A DNA stretch of 64,000 nt from Pollutimonas thiosulfatoxidans (GCF_004022565.1 NZ_CP022987.1:2542001-2606000); one strand, 5' to 3'. Numbered from the stretch's first letter, positions 33,451 to 42,481 are shown. The notes: generated by a model from the sequence alone, not told the origin. Numbers and translations are program-made.

Positions 33451-34230
33451 CTACGCAGTTCCCCGCGCCTTGCTCTGCATCGCCGACGCCAACCGCTGCT
33501 CGATCTGCGATGCCCCGGCCTTCAGTACAGTAAGCAGCTCGGGTAGGCGTTCCGGCGTGATGCGATCCTTGATTGCAGCCAGACTAAGGGCGGCGACGGT
33601 ACGTCCCTCGATATTGCGGATGGGCACGCCGATGCCGCGCACCTCGGCCAACACAAAACCATTACTTAGCGCATAGCCACAATCCAAAGCCCTGTCGACG
33701 GCATGGCGTATGGCCTTGAGGTCTATTGCCGGAAACTGATCCAAACGACCCTTGACTGCTACGTAGGCATCCTTCCTTTCCTCTTCTGAAAGTGACGCCA
33801 GCAATACCACGCCCCCTGCTCCCACGCCTATGGGCCGCCGGTTGCCCACGTCGATAGTAAACGCCTTGACTGGATAAGACCCCGATTGCCTGTCCAGGCA
33901 GACCACGTCGTAGCCCGAGCGCACGCTTAGGAAACTGGTGTCGCCCGTGCGCTGGGCAACTTCCACCATGTTGTCGGCGCAGATATCTCGAAGATCGTAG
34001 GCCTGATGACCGGCAGACCATCCCAACATCGATATCTCCTGGCCCAGCGTGTAGCGCTTGGAATCTTCGTGCTGGTCGATAAAGCCATGGCCCCGCAGGG
34101 CGTTAAGAATGCGGTGCACCGTCGGTTTGGTCAAACCCGTTTCCCGCTGTAAATCGACGAGGCGCTTGCCGTCGGTGCTCGAAGCAACAAGACGCAGGAT
34201 CTCGACAGCGCGCCCGATGGATTGTGACAT
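33451..34230 (-). CDS. IclR family transcriptional regulator
   Basis: A 259-residue regulator with an N-terminal winged helix (about 5-65; LVDLQRETGLTKPTVHRILN is the HTH) and a C-terminal effector domain (about 85-245). IclR proteins of catabolic clusters often sense an aromatic or organic acid. It is divergent from the M19-Bug-RraA operon, and two inverted repeats lie in the 152-base gap between them, so it most likely controls that operon and itself. Confidence 0.92.
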   Translation of the reverse strand: MSQSIGRAVEILRLVASSTDGKRLVDLQRETGLTKPTVHRILNALRGHGFIDQHEDSKRYTLGQEISMLGWSAGHQAYDLRDICADNMVEVAQRTGDTSFLSVRSGYDVVCLDRQSGSYPVKAFTIDVGNRRPIGVGAGGVVLLASLSEEERKDAYVAVKGRLDQFPAIDLKAIRHAVDRALDCGYALSNGFVLAEVRGIGVPIRNIEGRTVAALSLAAIKDRITPERLPELLTVLKAGASQIEQRLASAMQSKARGTA

Positions 34231-34241
34231 TGACCTCTCCG

Positions 34242-34349
34242 TGGTCCATTAGATGGACCAAATATAGCATTCATTGACAACGCTTTAGGCGGATAGCTAG
34301 CATTCAATCCTAACAGCATCTCGTATGGTGGACCCACAACCGGGGTCCA
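34242..34349. promoter_or_regulatory. Candidate IclR operators in the divergent gap
   Basis: Two inverted repeats sharing the half-site TGGACC lie between the IclR gene and the dipeptidase-like gene: TGGTCCAT-TAG-ATGGACCA at 34242-34260, and TGGACCC-N7-GGGTCCA at 34329-34349. The first abuts the IclR start and the second lies about 33 bases before the operon ATG, positions suited to autoregulation and control of the operon respectively. Confidence 0.5.
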
Positions 34350-34382
34350 ATTCGCATCAACCTCAGGCAGGAACAGCCCTTT

Positions 34383-35342
34383 ATGTACGCGGTTTTCGAT
34401 TTACTTAATGGCGCCCGGATGACGGCGCAGTATGCAGAGTCTTCGCTGAAACACGGCGTGGAAGCAGTCCACATCACGCTCAACAACTATCGTGGCATCA
34501 ACCCTGTGCCGGACCTGCGCCATTCCCTTAAGGAGTTGGCCGCCTATCGCAAGCATTTGGGTTCCTTGGCGGAGCTCACGCATGTCGTGGAGACCTATGA
34601 TGATTTCGCACGCGCCAAAGCAGACGGAAAGCTGGCTGTCGTGCTGGGTTATCAGAACGTGCCCGGTGTTGAACGCGACCTGGGCCTGATGGAGCTGTTT
34701 CATGGTCTGGGCGTTCGGGTCGTGCAGATTGCTCACAACATCCGCAACTTGTACGGCGACGGCTGCGCCGAACCAGCTAACGCGGGGCTTTCAAGCCTGG
34801 GGCGTGAAATGGTCTCAGTGCTGGATGAACTGGGCATCGTTATCGACTTGTCGCATGTAGGCGACCAAAGCGCCCTGGACGTGCTGGACCTCTCGCGCAA
34901 GCCGGTATCCATCACCCATGCCAACTGCTACACACTATGCAAGAACGCACGCAATAAAAGCGATGCCGTCCTGGATCGCCTGAAAGCCAACGGCGGCGTA
35001 CTGGGCATTACCTACTTGCCGCCTCTGGTGCTATTGCCGGGCGAACGGAAAGCCGAAGTCGCCGACGTAGTCGCTCATATCGACTACGCCGTCAAACGCA
35101 TAGGCGCCGAGCACGTTGGGCTGGGTTCGGACTTCATCACCGACCAGCCAGCAGAGCGTTATCAAGAGTTCATGCGCAAGCCGGAAGTCTATGGAACCTG
35201 GCCATGGCTATACCCCATCAATGACCTGCAGCAGCAACAGGATATGCTCGCTTCCTTAAGCGATACCGGCCTGACCGAAGCGCAGATCCGCGGGATTGCG
35301 CAAGATAACTTCATGCGGCTGTTCCGCGCAGTGCTTGCCTGA
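34383..35342 (+). CDS. Membrane dipeptidase (M19) family protein with altered metal site
   Basis: A 319-residue TIM-barrel protein of the M19 family; DLSHVGDQS and VSITHANC carry two of the zinc-binding histidines (His158, His179), and HVGLGSDF is the C-terminal hallmark. The N-terminal HxD ligands read FDLLN instead, and the bridging Glu of the GFEG block is Gln91 (GYQN). It may therefore use one metal or none and not be a dipeptidase. AGGAAC precedes the ATG. First gene of the operon M19-NIPSNAP-Bug-RraA-CHMI. Confidence 0.85.
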   Translation: MYAVFDLLNGARMTAQYAESSLKHGVEAVHITLNNYRGINPVPDLRHSLKELAAYRKHLGSLAELTHVVETYDDFARAKADGKLAVVLGYQNVPGVERDLGLMELFHGLGVRVVQIAHNIRNLYGDGCAEPANAGLSSLGREMVSVLDELGIVIDLSHVGDQSALDVLDLSRKPVSITHANCYTLCKNARNKSDAVLDRLKANGGVLGITYLPPLVLLPGERKAEVADVVAHIDYAVKRIGAEHVGLGSDFITDQPAERYQEFMRKPEVYGTWPWLYPINDLQQQQDMLASLSDTGLTEAQIRGIAQDNFMRLFRAVLA

Positions 35343-35344
35343 TC

Positions 35345-35725
35345 ATGATCGTCGAAGAGCGCCGCTACAGCTTCCAGCCAGGCAAATTGCAGGTCTTTCT
35401 GCAGCGCTATGCCGAGCAAGGCATGGCTGTACAGCGGCAGTACTTGCCCCATTTGCTGGGCTACTACGTGTCCGAAGTGGGCCCCTTGAACCAGATAACC
35501 GCGCTTTGGGGGTATCCGTCATTTTCGGCCCGCGAGCAATGGCGGGCAGCCTTGTTTGCCGACCCGCGATGGACGGCGTTTCTGCACGAAGTGCGGCCAC
35601 TTATGACACAGCAAGAGTGCCGCATTCTTAAGGCGGCGCCTTTTTTCGAACAAACCCTGGCCAACTTACTGAAGACCGATTTACTTCCTGGAGAAGACAA
35701 TGAAACCTCAATACCTCAGCCTTAA
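35345..35725 (+). CDS. NIPSNAP family protein
   Basis: A 126-residue ferredoxin-like dimeric alpha-beta-barrel protein. The start MIVEERRYSFQPGKLQVFLQ, the ITALWGYPSFSAREQWRAAL block and FFEQTL fit NIPSNAP, a family frequent in catabolic operons as a single domain of unknown activity. It begins two bases after the M19 stop and its 3' end overlaps the Bug receptor gene by 26 bases. Confidence 0.85.
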   Translation: MIVEERRYSFQPGKLQVFLQRYAEQGMAVQRQYLPHLLGYYVSEVGPLNQITALWGYPSFSAREQWRAALFADPRWTAFLHEVRPLMTQQECRILKAAPFFEQTLANLLKTDLLPGEDNETSIPQP

Positions 35726-36731
35726 GGCAGCGATGCCGGCGTTCTCGCGCCTTGCGAAGCAGCTCGCCGCCGCGGCCGGTGTCGCCCTGTTGATACCCTC
35801 AGTTGGCTTAGCCGCCGAAGACGTCGACAGCTTTCCCAGGCAGCCCATAAAACTGGTGGTGCCTTTCTCTGCAGGCGGCGGTATCGACATGATGGCCCGC
35901 ATCGCTGCAGAAAAAATGAGCGAAGCCTTGGGACAAAACGTTGTAGTCCAGAACCAAGGCGGTGGAGGCGGTGTCGTCGCATCGCGTAGCGTCGTCCAAG
36001 CCGCACCCGATGGTTACACCTTGATTTTCCATTCGGTGTCATCGGCAGTGGTCAATGCCACCGTACGTAAAGACCTCGGATACGATCCGGTCAAAGACTT
36101 CGTCCCGGTGTCGCTTGTGTCGCAGTTTCCCTTAGTGATGATCGTCAACCCGGACGTCCCCGCCAAGACCGTACCGGAATTCATTGAGCTGCTGAAGAAA
36201 AACCCTGACACCTACAGCTATGGCTCGTCGGGGATAGGCAGCGGCATTCATTTGGCAGGCGAGCTGTTCCGCAAGCTTGCCGGCGTCGACATTCAGCACA
36301 TCCCCTACAAAGGCACATCGTCTGCGCTGACCGATGTGCTGGCCGGACGGGTTGCCATGTTGATCGACGGTGTACCGCCACAAGTGGCAAACATAAAGTC
36401 CGGACAAGTGCGTGCGCTGGCCGTGACCACAACCACCCGGTCGGAAGTGCTGCCGGACGTGCCTACCATGATCGAATCGGGGCTGGAAGGCTACGACATC
36501 CCGTTCTGGGTTGCCATCTACGCGCCGGCCGGGACGCCCAAGCCTATCGTCGACAAGCTGTCCAAGGCTGTCAACTTTGCCATGCACGATCCTAAATCGA
36601 TAGAGCGCCTTAAAGCTGTAGGCGCGGTCGGCGTCGGCTCGACCCCCGAAGAGCTGGACGTGTTCTGGAAAAAGCAGTTGCAGATGTACAGCGACATTGT
36701 CGAATCGTCCAACATCGAACTTAGCAACTGA
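35700..36731 (+). CDS. Bug/TctC-family tripartite tricarboxylate receptor
   Basis: A 343-residue periplasmic solute receptor. A long signal peptide is followed by the standard Bug start FPRQPIKLVVPFSAGGGIDM and by GSGIHLAGELFRK, IPYKGTSSALTDVLAGRVAM and the late FWVAIYAPAGTPKPIVDKL. The paired aspartate/amide contacts of Bug proteins usually bind carboxylates. No TctA or TctB membrane genes are adjacent, so it is an orphan receptor that borrows another permease, a common situation in Alcaligenaceae. Confidence 0.92.
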   Translation: MKPQYLSLKAAMPAFSRLAKQLAAAAGVALLIPSVGLAAEDVDSFPRQPIKLVVPFSAGGGIDMMARIAAEKMSEALGQNVVVQNQGGGGGVVASRSVVQAAPDGYTLIFHSVSSAVVNATVRKDLGYDPVKDFVPVSLVSQFPLVMIVNPDVPAKTVPEFIELLKKNPDTYSYGSSGIGSGIHLAGELFRKLAGVDIQHIPYKGTSSALTDVLAGRVAMLIDGVPPQVANIKSGQVRALAVTTTTRSEVLPDVPTMIESGLEGYDIPFWVAIYAPAGTPKPIVDKLSKAVNFAMHDPKSIERLKAVGAVGVGSTPEELDVFWKKQLQMYSDIVESSNIELSN

Positions 36732-36758
36732 CCTTAATTTTAGAAACGGAATAACGTA

Positions 36759-37481
36759 ATGGAAAAAAAGTTAACTGGAAAAATCGCCCCCGATCGCATC
36801 CGCCTGATGGAAACGCCTCGGCCCCCGCGGGGGTTGGTCGAGCGCTTCCAGGCACTGGGCGATGCCACCGGCATAGTCTCGGACGTCATGGATAGCCTGG
36901 GCATCACGGGCATCGTCGGCGCAAGTCTGCTTAAGCCGACCATTGCCGGCACCTGCATAGTCGGCCCCGCGCTGACCGTGCGCAACACCGTGCAGCGCGA
37001 GCATCCTTACGAAACGGCCAAGGCCAAAGTCAATAAGATGGCGGAATTCGAAGCCCACAACCTGGCGCAAGAAGGCGACATCGTCGTGATCCAGGGCGTG
37101 GCCGGCGTCTCCAACATGGGCGGCATCTCGTCTCAGACCGGCAAGCGCCAAGGCGAAGCCGGCGCAATCGTGTCGGGGGGAATACGCGACGTGGCTCATT
37201 CGCGCAGTGTGAACTACCCGGTCTGGGCCAGCGAGATAACGCCGGTGACAGGCAAGTCGCGCATCGAAACCGTTGAAATCAATGGCGACATCGAAATCGC
37301 CGGGGTCCGGATTTCGGCTGGCGACATCGTTGTTGCCGACGACACTGGCGTCTGTTTCATACCCAGAGCGCGCGCAGAAGAAGTGCTGGCGCTGGCAGAA
37401 CGCAAGCACGAGCTTGAAGTCATTAAATGCGCCGCGCTGGATAGCGGCACATCGGTGGCCGATCTTCCGACCAACGCCTAA
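36759..37481 (+). CDS. RraA-like aldolase/decarboxylase family protein
   Basis: A 240-residue member of the RraA/HMG-CHA aldolase family (class II pyruvate aldolases and oxaloacetate decarboxylases). VSDVMDSLGITGIVG (residues 40-54), the GAIVSGGIRDVAHSRSV active-site stretch with the Arg-Asp pair, and VVADDTGVCFIPRARAEEVL support it. Some relatives cleave 4-carboxy-4-hydroxy-2-oxoadipate. A role as aldolase or keto-acid decarboxylase at the end of the local pathway is plausible. Confidence 0.87.
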   Translation: MEKKLTGKIAPDRIRLMETPRPPRGLVERFQALGDATGIVSDVMDSLGITGIVGASLLKPTIAGTCIVGPALTVRNTVQREHPYETAKAKVNKMAEFEAHNLAQEGDIVVIQGVAGVSNMGGISSQTGKRQGEAGAIVSGGIRDVAHSRSVNYPVWASEITPVTGKSRIETVEINGDIEIAGVRISAGDIVVADDTGVCFIPRARAEEVLALAERKHELEVIKCAALDSGTSVADLPTNA

Positions 37482-37493
37482 GAGACACCAGCC

Positions 37494-37862
37494 ATGCCGC
37501 ACATCATTGTCGAGTACTCAAGCAATATCGAACCGACATGCTGTGCGGCGGATCTATTGCAATCTGTCCATCAGGCGGCGCTTGATTCAGGCATCTTCGA
37601 GCCGAGCGCTGTGCGTACCCGGGCAGCGCCGCGCTCGCTATACCTGGTCGGTCAAAACACCGATCCCACCGCCGGCTTTATTCATATCACGGCTCGTATC
37701 CGGCCAGGCCGGACGACCGAAACGCTAGAGTCACTGCTGCGTGCGCTGGTGGATTCCACAGAAGGGTACTTGCGGACGGCCAACTACGCCGCCCCGTTAA
37801 TGTTGAATGTGGAAATAGACGAGCTGCCGGCCTTGCGTCTGGGTAGTAGACTGTTCAACTGA
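37494..37862 (+). CDS. 5-carboxymethyl-2-hydroxymuconate isomerase-like (CHMI) protein
   Basis: A 122-residue tautomerase-superfamily protein. After Met removal Pro1 would be the general base, as in HpaF/HpcD; MPHIIVEYSSNIEP is the family start, and FIHITARIRPGRTTET matches the second half. CHMI tautomerises a muconate in homoprotocatechuate degradation, but the other hpa genes are absent here, so the real substrate may differ. Last catabolic gene before the second IclR gene. Confidence 0.85.
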   Translation: MPHIIVEYSSNIEPTCCAADLLQSVHQAALDSGIFEPSAVRTRAAPRSLYLVGQNTDPTAGFIHITARIRPGRTTETLESLLRALVDSTEGYLRTANYAAPLMLNVEIDELPALRLGSRLFN

Positions 37863-37899
37863 GAGGCGTTACTGCTTCCGTTTACTTAACGGTCCCGAT

Positions 37900-38703
37900 A
37901 TGAAGCAAATGACAGAGAGTGGTGCTAAGCACAGCGCGGACACCGTCCAAAGCGTAAAGCGCGCGTTAGAAATACTCCATATCCTTTCGTTTAATGCGTC
38001 GTCTTCCGGCATGCGATTTTCAGACCTACAGGCGCAAAGCGGCCTTAGCAAAGGAACCTTGCATCGCTTGCTCAAATCGCTCTTGAATGAAGGCTTCGTC
38101 GAGCAGGCAGTAGGAAGCCGAGTCTATTATTTAGGACTCGAGTTTCTTTCGATGGGAGCCCGCGCGGCCAACCGGCTCGATATCCGCGCGATGACTCAAC
38201 CTTCTCTGGATCGGCTTGCCCAAGCCACCGGCGACACCGTCATGCTAACGATACGTAGCGGCATGGACGCTGTTTGCATAGACAGGGCGGAAGGATCGTT
38301 TCCCATCCGCGTTCTCACTCAGAATGTCGGAACGCGACGACCTTTAGGCATAGGCTCCGGCAGTCTGGCTCTGCTGGCGGCGGCACCCGATGATGAAGTC
38401 GATAACATCCTGCGGCGCAACGCCAGCAGGCTGAAGGACTACCCCAACGTCACGGACGACTCCCTGCGGCGGGCAATTGCCGACACCCGCGAGAGGGGTT
38501 ACGCGTTTAACCCCGGGCATCTGCTTAAAGGCATGTATGGCGTCGGCGTCTCCATCCATCTGGGGAAGCAGGCCATCGCCGCCCTAAGTGTCGCTGCAAA
38601 CTATGGCCGGATGGATCTAACCCGGCGCACCCACGTGGTGGGTCTGCTTAAAGCAGAAGCCGACCGTATTACACGCGACCTGGGTTCGAAGAAACAACCA
38701 TGA
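37900..38703 (+). CDS. IclR family transcriptional regulator (second)
   Basis: A 267-residue IclR protein: winged helix about residues 15-75 (MRFSDLQAQSGLSKGTLHRL), effector domain about 90-255 with the GTRRPLGIGSGSLALLAA block. It follows the CHMI gene by 37 bases on the same strand, and its 3' end converges on the MaoC gene. It could regulate the Bug operon together with the first IclR, or the acyl-CoA/TRAP1 operon downstream on the other strand. Confidence 0.92.
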   Translation: MKQMTESGAKHSADTVQSVKRALEILHILSFNASSSGMRFSDLQAQSGLSKGTLHRLLKSLLNEGFVEQAVGSRVYYLGLEFLSMGARAANRLDIRAMTQPSLDRLAQATGDTVMLTIRSGMDAVCIDRAEGSFPIRVLTQNVGTRRPLGIGSGSLALLAAAPDDEVDNILRRNASRLKDYPNVTDDSLRRAIADTRERGYAFNPGHLLKGMYGVGVSIHLGKQAIAALSVAANYGRMDLTRRTHVVGLLKAEADRITRDLGSKKQP

Positions 38704-38724
38704 CGACTACTTTTGGCTCGACAT

Positions 38725-39189
38725 TTACTCTCGGCCCGCAAGCATCCGCGTGGCGGTGTATGTCATGACATCCTCGTTGCGTTGATTTTTGACGTCGATC
38801 CGCGATGCCACCACAGCCCGGTTGTTTGTAGAAGTCGGGCGAACCGAAGTGATTTCAACTTCCGCCCAAATTGTGTCGCCCACAAAAACCGGAGCCAGCA
38901 TCTTCTTGTGTACCTCAAGTAGTGCAAGCCCGGTTCCCTGAACCATACCTTGGAGGATGAAACCCTCGATCAAAGTATAGGTGAGGGCTCCTGGCACTGG
39001 CCTGCCCCGCATCGCCCCACGTTCGAATGTGGTATCGATGAAGATGGTTTCCAACATACCGGTCACACTGATAAAGTTGACCAGGTCCGTTTCCGTGATG
39101 GTTCGCTTGAAGGTCTTGAAGATCTGGCCGGCGGCAATGTCTTGCCAATAACATCCCTGTCCGATCTGTGTTGCTTCTGGTGTAGTCAT
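38725..39189 (-). CDS. MaoC-like hot-dog protein lacking the Asp/His dyad
   Basis: A 154-residue single hot-dog domain of the MaoC dehydratase family. Matches are TITETDLVNFISVTG (30-44), RGRPVPGALTYTLIEGF and VFVGDTIWAEVEITSVRPTS. In active R-hydratases a Gly-Asp-x-x-Pro-x-His loop follows the first block; here the equivalent is GMLETIF (44-50), so both catalytic residues are missing. A binding or thioesterase-like role is possible. Last gene of the acyl-CoA/TRAP1 operon. Confidence 0.8.
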   Translation of the reverse strand: MTTPEATQIGQGCYWQDIAAGQIFKTFKRTITETDLVNFISVTGMLETIFIDTTFERGAMRGRPVPGALTYTLIEGFILQGMVQGTGLALLEVHKKMLAPVFVGDTIWAEVEITSVRPTSTNNRAVVASRIDVKNQRNEDVMTYTATRMLAGRE

Positions 39190-39233
39190 TTTTACCCTGG
39201 TTAGTTGATGAAACTGAGCCGGTTCTGGAATGC

Positions 39234-40334
39234 CTAGAATACGAGAACGCCGCGAATAAGCTCGCCGCGTGCCAGTTTCTCCAGACCCGTGTTTATTTCC
39301 GCCAGAGGCATTCTTTCGGTGATCATGCTGTCCAGCTCTAGGGTTCCGTGCAGGTAATCGTGGGCATACTGAGAGAAGTCATCGTGAGCGCAACTGCCTC
39401 CCAAGCTGGACCGGATGATGCGCTTGTCGCCCATCATCGATCCAAAGCGAAGTGATACTTTGCTGGTAGGGTCGACTTTTCCGAGCAAAACCAAAGTGCC
39501 GCCTACGCGAGTCGCATCAAGGGCTTCCTGGAACGCCTGTTCCGAGCCGGCCGCTTCAAATACGTAATCCGCATTGCGACCATTGGTCAGATCGGCGAGT
39601 ATTTCGGAAAGATTCTCGCTGCTGGCGTTTACACAATGTGTCGCACCCATCGCCCTTGCTTGCTCCAGCCGCTCTGCCGAAGTATCCACCGCGCACACCA
39701 CGCTGGCACCCACACGCTTGGCACCTTGCACAACATTCAAGCCCACCGGCCCGCAGCCTATGATGGCAACGCTGGCTCCGTACTCCACCTTGGCCACTCT
39801 GGTGACTGCGCCAATGCCAGTGATTACCGCGCAGCCAAGAATGCACGCTCTATCAGCAGGGATTTCTTCAGGTATCGGTACAGCGCCATACTCGGGAATA
39901 ATCACGTACTCGGCAAATGCAGCCACATTCATGAACTGCTGCAGGGGTTGGCCATTCCACTCGATACGTGGCAGGCCATCCAGCAGGCGGCCCTTCTTAT
40001 GGCTGGCCAGCACCGGCTCGCAAAGCATAGGCTGCTGACGACGGCAGTAATAGCAATGCCCGCAGGCCGGGTACACACTGCAGGCAACTTTCTGCCCCGC
40101 CTTGACAGCCTTCACCTGGCTTCCCACTTCTTCCACTACGCCGGCGCACTCGTGTCCAAGTATTATCGGCGTAGCGGTAGCGAAGTTGCCCTGTTGTGCT
40201 TCCCAATCTGTGTGGCATAGACCGGCAGCCTGCACTCGCACCAACACGTCATTGGGGCCGAGTCGAACCAACTTTACTTCGTCGATCACCAAGGGTTCGC
40301 GCGAAGCAACGTGAATAGCAGCATTGAACTTCAT
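39234..40334 (-). CDS. Zinc-dependent alcohol dehydrogenase (MDR)
   Basis: A 366-residue medium-chain dehydrogenase. Catalytic zinc ligands are Cys40 and His61-Glu62 (GHECAG), the structural zinc site is Cys91, Cys94, Cys97, Cys105, and the NAD site is VAIIGCGPVGLNVVQGA. This is the class III/Zn-ADH-like type that oxidises alcohols to aldehydes. It overlaps the dioxygenase gene by four bases, so it may oxidise or reduce the product of that step. Confidence 0.92.
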   Translation of the reverse strand: MKFNAAIHVASREPLVIDEVKLVRLGPNDVLVRVQAAGLCHTDWEAQQGNFATATPIILGHECAGVVEEVGSQVKAVKAGQKVACSVYPACGHCYYCRRQQPMLCEPVLASHKKGRLLDGLPRIEWNGQPLQQFMNVAAFAEYVIIPEYGAVPIPEEIPADRACILGCAVITGIGAVTRVAKVEYGASVAIIGCGPVGLNVVQGAKRVGASVVCAVDTSAERLEQARAMGATHCVNASSENLSEILADLTNGRNADYVFEAAGSEQAFQEALDATRVGGTLVLLGKVDPTSKVSLRFGSMMGDKRIIRSSLGGSCAHDDFSQYAHDYLHGTLELDSMITERMPLAEINTGLEKLARGELIRGVLVF

Positions 40335-41116
40335 ACGGAATCACTCGCCACGACGGGTTCGAACAGCCGCGAACACACATATTCCGGCCGCGGGTTCTCG
40401 ACTTCGGCTGGACGATTGTCCCGGCGGTTGTACACAAAGTACATCTGCCAGCGAGCGCGGGGCGACATGTTATGGCCTGAGCCGTGAACGATATTCGGAT
40501 GAAAGATCACCACCGTACCGGGCTCTCCGATAATCGGGATGGGGTCTCCGTACTCTTCCATCAGGTCTATCATTTTCTGCTTGGGTACGGTCCATAGCTT
40601 GTACGAGGTCGTCTTTTCGTCCAGTTCGGCATCCAACCGGCCCAGCTTGTGCGAGCCCGGCACAAAGTACAGGCAACCACTCAACTCGCTTGCTTCATTG
40701 AGCATCACAAGCGCGGTTGTCATGCCGTCTGCTGAAGGCACGCCATCGACCTTCCAGTATCCGTAGTCTTGGTGCCACTGCCATATGGCACCATCGATAG
40801 CGTCCTTCAGGTTCAGCTTCGAGTGATACACATACAGGTCGTCACTGCCCAGGATGTCCTGTATCGGCTCGATAATCCGGGGCACTCTTGCCATGTCATG
40901 GAAGGGAACGGAATGTGTCGGGCTGTTGGCGTCGTGAGACCGAAATATCGTGCGTACCGTTCCGTTCTTTTCCCGCACGATATGGTCGGTTTCGACCTCC
41001 GCCATGCGGCTGATGTCGGCCTTGGCGGCTTCGACCTCTTTCTGCGAGAAGAGTCCGTGAAGAACGACGAATCCGTTCTCGTTGTATTCCTTGATTTGGG
41101 CATTGGTAAGATGCAT
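40331..41116 (-). CDS. Phytanoyl-CoA dioxygenase (PhyH) family protein
   Basis: A 261-residue Fe(II)/2-oxoglutarate oxygenase. The facial triad is His115-x-Asp117 (WQWHQDYGYW) and His211 (NIVHGSGHN), with Arg220/Arg222 for the 2-oxoglutarate carboxylate. Family members hydroxylate acyl-CoAs, small acids or osmolytes. Its place between TRAP1 and the alcohol dehydrogenase suggests it hydroxylates an imported acid or its CoA ester, whose alcohol is then oxidised. Substrate not predictable. Confidence 0.9.
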   Translation of the reverse strand: MHLTNAQIKEYNENGFVVLHGLFSQKEVEAAKADISRMAEVETDHIVREKNGTVRTIFRSHDANSPTHSVPFHDMARVPRIIEPIQDILGSDDLYVYHSKLNLKDAIDGAIWQWHQDYGYWKVDGVPSADGMTTALVMLNEASELSGCLYFVPGSHKLGRLDAELDEKTTSYKLWTVPKQKMIDLMEEYGDPIPIIGEPGTVVIFHPNIVHGSGHNMSPRARWQMYFVYNRRDNRPAEVENPRPEYVCSRLFEPVVASDSV

Positions 41117-41167
41117 GATGCTCCTCCGTAGATGAGAATGTTTAGATGAAGTGTTGGGCCTGAGCCG

Positions 41168-42481
41168 CTATTGGCTTACAGATGGCAACCAAAGCGCCAG
41201 CTGCGGGAAAATCAAGACGATAAACAACGCCAACAACTGCAAGCCCACGAATGGCCAGACGGACCGGTACAGTTCCGATAAGGAGGTGTCCGGAGGGGCC
41301 ACCGCTTTCAGGTAGAACACTGCGGGGCCGAATGGCGGTGTCAGATACGAGATCTGCATATTGATCGAGAAGAGAATGCCGAACCAGATCAGGTTAATTC
41401 CCGCGTCGGACAGGATCGGCAGGAATATGGGCATGGTCAGGATCAGTATCCCGATGACATCAATCAGCATTCCCAATAGGACTAATATCAACATGATCAT
41501 CAGCAAAAGCTGAAAGGGCTCGAGGCCAAGTCCATTGATGATTCCGGACAGGTAAGAAACACCCCCTGCCCTCGAGTAAACGCTGATCATCGCGTTAGCG
41601 CCGAAGAAGGTCCACATCAGCATGCCGATAGTGACGGACGTTTGCTTCAGCGCCTCGCCAATACTGGAAAGCGTCAGTCTCTTATTAATGAAGGCGGCCA
41701 CAATCGCCCCAAAGACTCCAATACTGGCCGCCTCGGTTGGCGTCGCAATCCCCCCGTACAGCGTTCCGAGGACGGAAAGAATTATTCCGAACGGCAGTAC
41801 CAGGTCTTTTCCAAGCGCCAGCTTCTGGCGGAATGGCATATTGAGCTCTTCAACTGGCGCTGCCGGCGCCATATCGGGATTAAGCCTTGCGCGTATAAGC
41901 ACATAGGCGATATACAGAGCGACTAGTACACCACTTGGCAGCAGGGCAGCCAAAAATAAGTCGCGCACGGGTACGTTCGCCATCAGTGCGTAGATGATAA
42001 GAATCACACTGGGTGGGATCATCTGACCAAGCGAGCCACCGGCGCAGACAACGCCGAAACTGAGTTTTCGATCGTAGCCCCGCTTAAGCATTTGCGGCAG
42101 TGCGACCAAGCCCAAAGCCACGATTTCCGCACCGATGACGCCGACCATGGCGGCCAAAATTGCACCGGCGAGAATCGTTCCAACGGCCAGTCCACCACGG
42201 ATATGTCCGGACCAAATGTGGATGACGCGAAACATCTTGTGCGCAACCCCACCGTGCTCCAGCATGTAGCCCATGAACAAGAATAGGGGCACTGCTATCA
42301 ACACATAGTTGTTCATCAAGTCGTACATTCGGAACGGCACGAAGAAAAACGTGCTGCCCCCGAATAACGCGTAGCCAATCAATAAGCCGGTTGATGCCGT
42401 CGCGAATGCGATGGGAACCCCGATCGCAAGCAGCAAGATCAGTAAGATCGGAATTGCGATGGAGACAAGTTCCACACTCAT
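41168..42481 (-). CDS. TRAP transporter large membrane subunit (DctM), TRAP1
   Basis: A 437-residue, about 12-helix sodium-coupled transport subunit. Family blocks: MYDLMNNYVLIAVPLFLFMG, VVCAGGSLGQMIPPSVILII, TPTEAASIGVFGAIVAA and ISYLTPPFGPAVFYL. Overlaps DctQ by four bases. It is followed by the PhyH gene after about 50 bases, so the carrier and enzymes are one unit. Confidence 0.94.
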   Translation of the reverse strand: MSVELVSIAIPILLILLLAIGVPIAFATASTGLLIGYALFGGSTFFFVPFRMYDLMNNYVLIAVPLFLFMGYMLEHGGVAHKMFRVIHIWSGHIRGGLAVGTILAGAILAAMVGVIGAEIVALGLVALPQMLKRGYDRKLSFGVVCAGGSLGQMIPPSVILIIYALMANVPVRDLFLAALLPSGVLVALYIAYVLIRARLNPDMAPAAPVEELNMPFRQKLALGKDLVLPFGIILSVLGTLYGGIATPTEAASIGVFGAIVAAFINKRLTLSSIGEALKQTSVTIGMLMWTFFGANAMISVYSRAGGVSYLSGIINGLGLEPFQLLLMIMLILVLLGMLIDVIGILILTMPIFLPILSDAGINLIWFGILFSINMQISYLTPPFGPAVFYLKAVAPPDTSLSELYRSVWPFVGLQLLALFIVLIFPQLALWLPSVSQ

